From assembly GCA_016708315.1 (NCBI GenBank), contig JADJGC010000002.1, forward strand, positions 186,001 through 250,000: a stretch of 64,000 nt of DNA. The letters are read 5' to 3'. The DNA comes from a bacterium. GTDB taxonomy: Bacteria > Zixibacteria > MSB-5A5 > CAIYYT01. Of this stretch, positions 63,406-64,000 are shown in pieces. The first letter of the stretch is position 1; every line of letters starts with the position of its first letter. A program made the translations under genes and the position numbers. The notes beneath the pieces are model-generated. The model worked only from the letters and a program-made list of their open reading frames with translations. It was not told the origin of the DNA and did not search any database.

Positions 63406-63590
63406 ACAGGAAACATCTCGGCGACGGTGCCTCATTAGGGGGGCAACCGGGGCTACGGGGTGCAGGCAAAGAGGGGAAAAAAAGAGGGGAAGAAGCCGTC
63501 CTGAGAGAGGGGGCTAGGAAACTCTCAGGGAACGCGTGCCTCTTCCCCAAACTTGGGTCTGGAAGGTCTTTTCACTTCCAGCAATTTTGC
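63406..63590 (+). ncRNA. candidate structured non-coding RNA
   Basis: Downstream of a promoter, this 185-base G-rich stretch has no open reading frame with a ribosome-binding site. It has nested pairing: GGGGAAGA (63486-63493) with TCTTCCCC (63541-63548), enclosing CCTGAGAG (63500-63507) with CTCTCAGG (63522-63529). A shorter hairpin forms from GGTGCC (about 63425) with GGCAACC. CTGGAAG/CTTCCAG (63559-63565 and 63575-63581) followed by CAATTTT could end it. It does not match 6S, SRP, RNase P, tmRNA or a riboswitch I know. Confidence 0.45.
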
Positions 63591-63938
63591 GCCACAATTA
63601 TAACGTGAAGTACTCCCAAGATGCAAGATTATTTTTTCACTTTCTCAAATAATTCGCCTCCAAGTAAGACTTAAGCGGTCTGCTTTGCTTCGAAAGGAGT
63701 TACATTACTCTGACTCGCCTTTTCTCCCAAAATAACTGTTGCATGAATTGGGAGCTGGCGCGTTATTTCTAATGGGAAGAGGCTTTCAGCCGCAGTCTGC
63801 ACCGCCAAAAAAGCGAAAAACTCCGACTCTCCTATCGGACAAGACGAATAATCGTCGTTTTGAGAGTGGCTCCAGGAAAGGGAGTCTACGAAATGGGAAA
63901 TTTGTTGGTGTGTCTTCCAGTTTAGAAAGGGATCTAAC
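63591..63938 (+). other. non-coding leader region of the last gene
   Basis: About 350 bases with no credible gene. AAAGGG at about 63927 precedes the lipoprotein ATG. A small hairpin GACGA/TCGTC lies near 63850. A riboswitch or further leader structure is possible, but no known family was recognised. Confidence 0.4.
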
Positions 63939-64000
63939 ATGAGAAGAACAATCCTTCCATTGTTGTTGCTGCTGTTTGTTGCAGCCTGCAGCAAATCCGC
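63939..64000 (+). CDS. lipoprotein, N-terminal part (gene runs off the end)
   Basis: ATG at 63939 starts MRRTILPLLLLLFVAACSKSA, a typical lipoprotein signal with lipobox VAAC. Only about 20 residues are inside the window. AAAGGG lies about eight bases upstream. The product cannot be named. Confidence 0.8.
   Translation, partial: MRRTILPLLLLLFVAACSKS

Noticed and set aside
63406..63460. Guanidine-II (mini-ykkC) riboswitch: GGCG-ACGG-TGCC hairpin
   Set aside because: One ACGG loop is present, but the needed second identical hairpin is missing: the bases around the later ACGG cannot pair.
63406..63590. Cobalamin, TPP or SAM riboswitch
   Set aside because: Short look-alikes (GGTGCC, GGCAACC...GGTGC, CTGAGAG) occur, but the conserved cores (for example GCCACTG, or ACCTGATC with the TPP-type GCGAAGGGA region) are absent.
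1..64000. CRISPR arrays, insertion sequences, prophage, rRNA
   Set aside because: No repeat-spacer pattern, transposase, integrase or rRNA-like stretch was seen anywhere in the window.

Overview
The window is a gene-dense stretch (one long plus-strand block, shorter minus-strand blocks) from a Gram-negative bacterium. LptD, LolA and BamD homologues show an outer membrane. PorV/PorQ-type porins, a carboxypeptidase-regulatory/TonB receptor, a FlgD-like C-terminal module and several secreted proteins ending in dockerin-like calcium repeats (GDANxSGxxxISDxV) point to an uncultured FCB-group lineage. My best guess is a Zixibacteria-like organism; this rests on recalled family distribution, not on a search. 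No mobile element, CRISPR array or rRNA was found.

Layout. 1-3.3 kb: the end of an EPSP-synthase-like gene, a MATE exporter, a deleted histone-deacetylase-like gene and a fumarylacetoacetate-hydrolase-family enzyme. 3.4-20 kb: housekeeping and envelope genes in one direction: lptD, ftsK, lolA, rimO, a lytic transglycosylase, a secreted unknown, bamD, nadD, polA (broken), a TPR protein, coaE and a two-subunit transketolase. 20-22.6 kb: an aminotransferase, a carboxymuconolactone-decarboxylase-family protein, a CPBP protease and a small membrane protein. 22.7-29 kb: a small regulator pair, then two minus-strand secreted dockerin proteins (a frameshifted M1 peptidase and a beta-propeller protein). 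29.4-34.1 kb: an NtrC-type regulator, nadA, an E2 acyltransferase and lipB. 34.5-41.6 kb: an outer-membrane operon (leader ORF, TonB-type receptor, FlgD-tailed secreted protein, PorV-like protein) ending at a strong terminator. 41.7-46.2 kb: a murein-peptide recycling cluster (NlpC/P60, LD-carboxypeptidase, Ala-Glu epimerase, amidase). 46.2-49.2 kb (minus): a sugar ABC importer without its ATPase. 49.3-52.2 kb: a translationally coupled cassette of four membrane proteins of unknown function plus a zinc ribbon. 52.6-53.9 kb: a frameshifted D,D-carboxypeptidase and two tRNAs (Phe, Thr). 54.2-57.7 kb: a large beta-helix/FN3/F5-8C/dockerin protein. 57.9-64 kb: a kinase-TPR-GAF-AAA+-Fis fusion regulator, a 78-residue secreted peptide, an HTH regulator, a probable promoter/operator with a structured non-coding RNA, and the start of a lipoprotein.

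Two things stand out. First, six genes are broken by indels: three clear one-base losses, one loss of one base or gain of two, and two internal losses of roughly 250-300 bases. This suggests consensus or assembly errors, or else decay, and should be settled before any gene is called lost. Second, there are two candidates for undescribed biology. One is the coupled membrane cassette at 49.3-52.2 kb. The other is the regulatory block at 57.9-63.6 kb, whose kinase/AAA+ fusion keeps its ATPase motifs but has lost the sigma-54-contacting GAFTGA loop.
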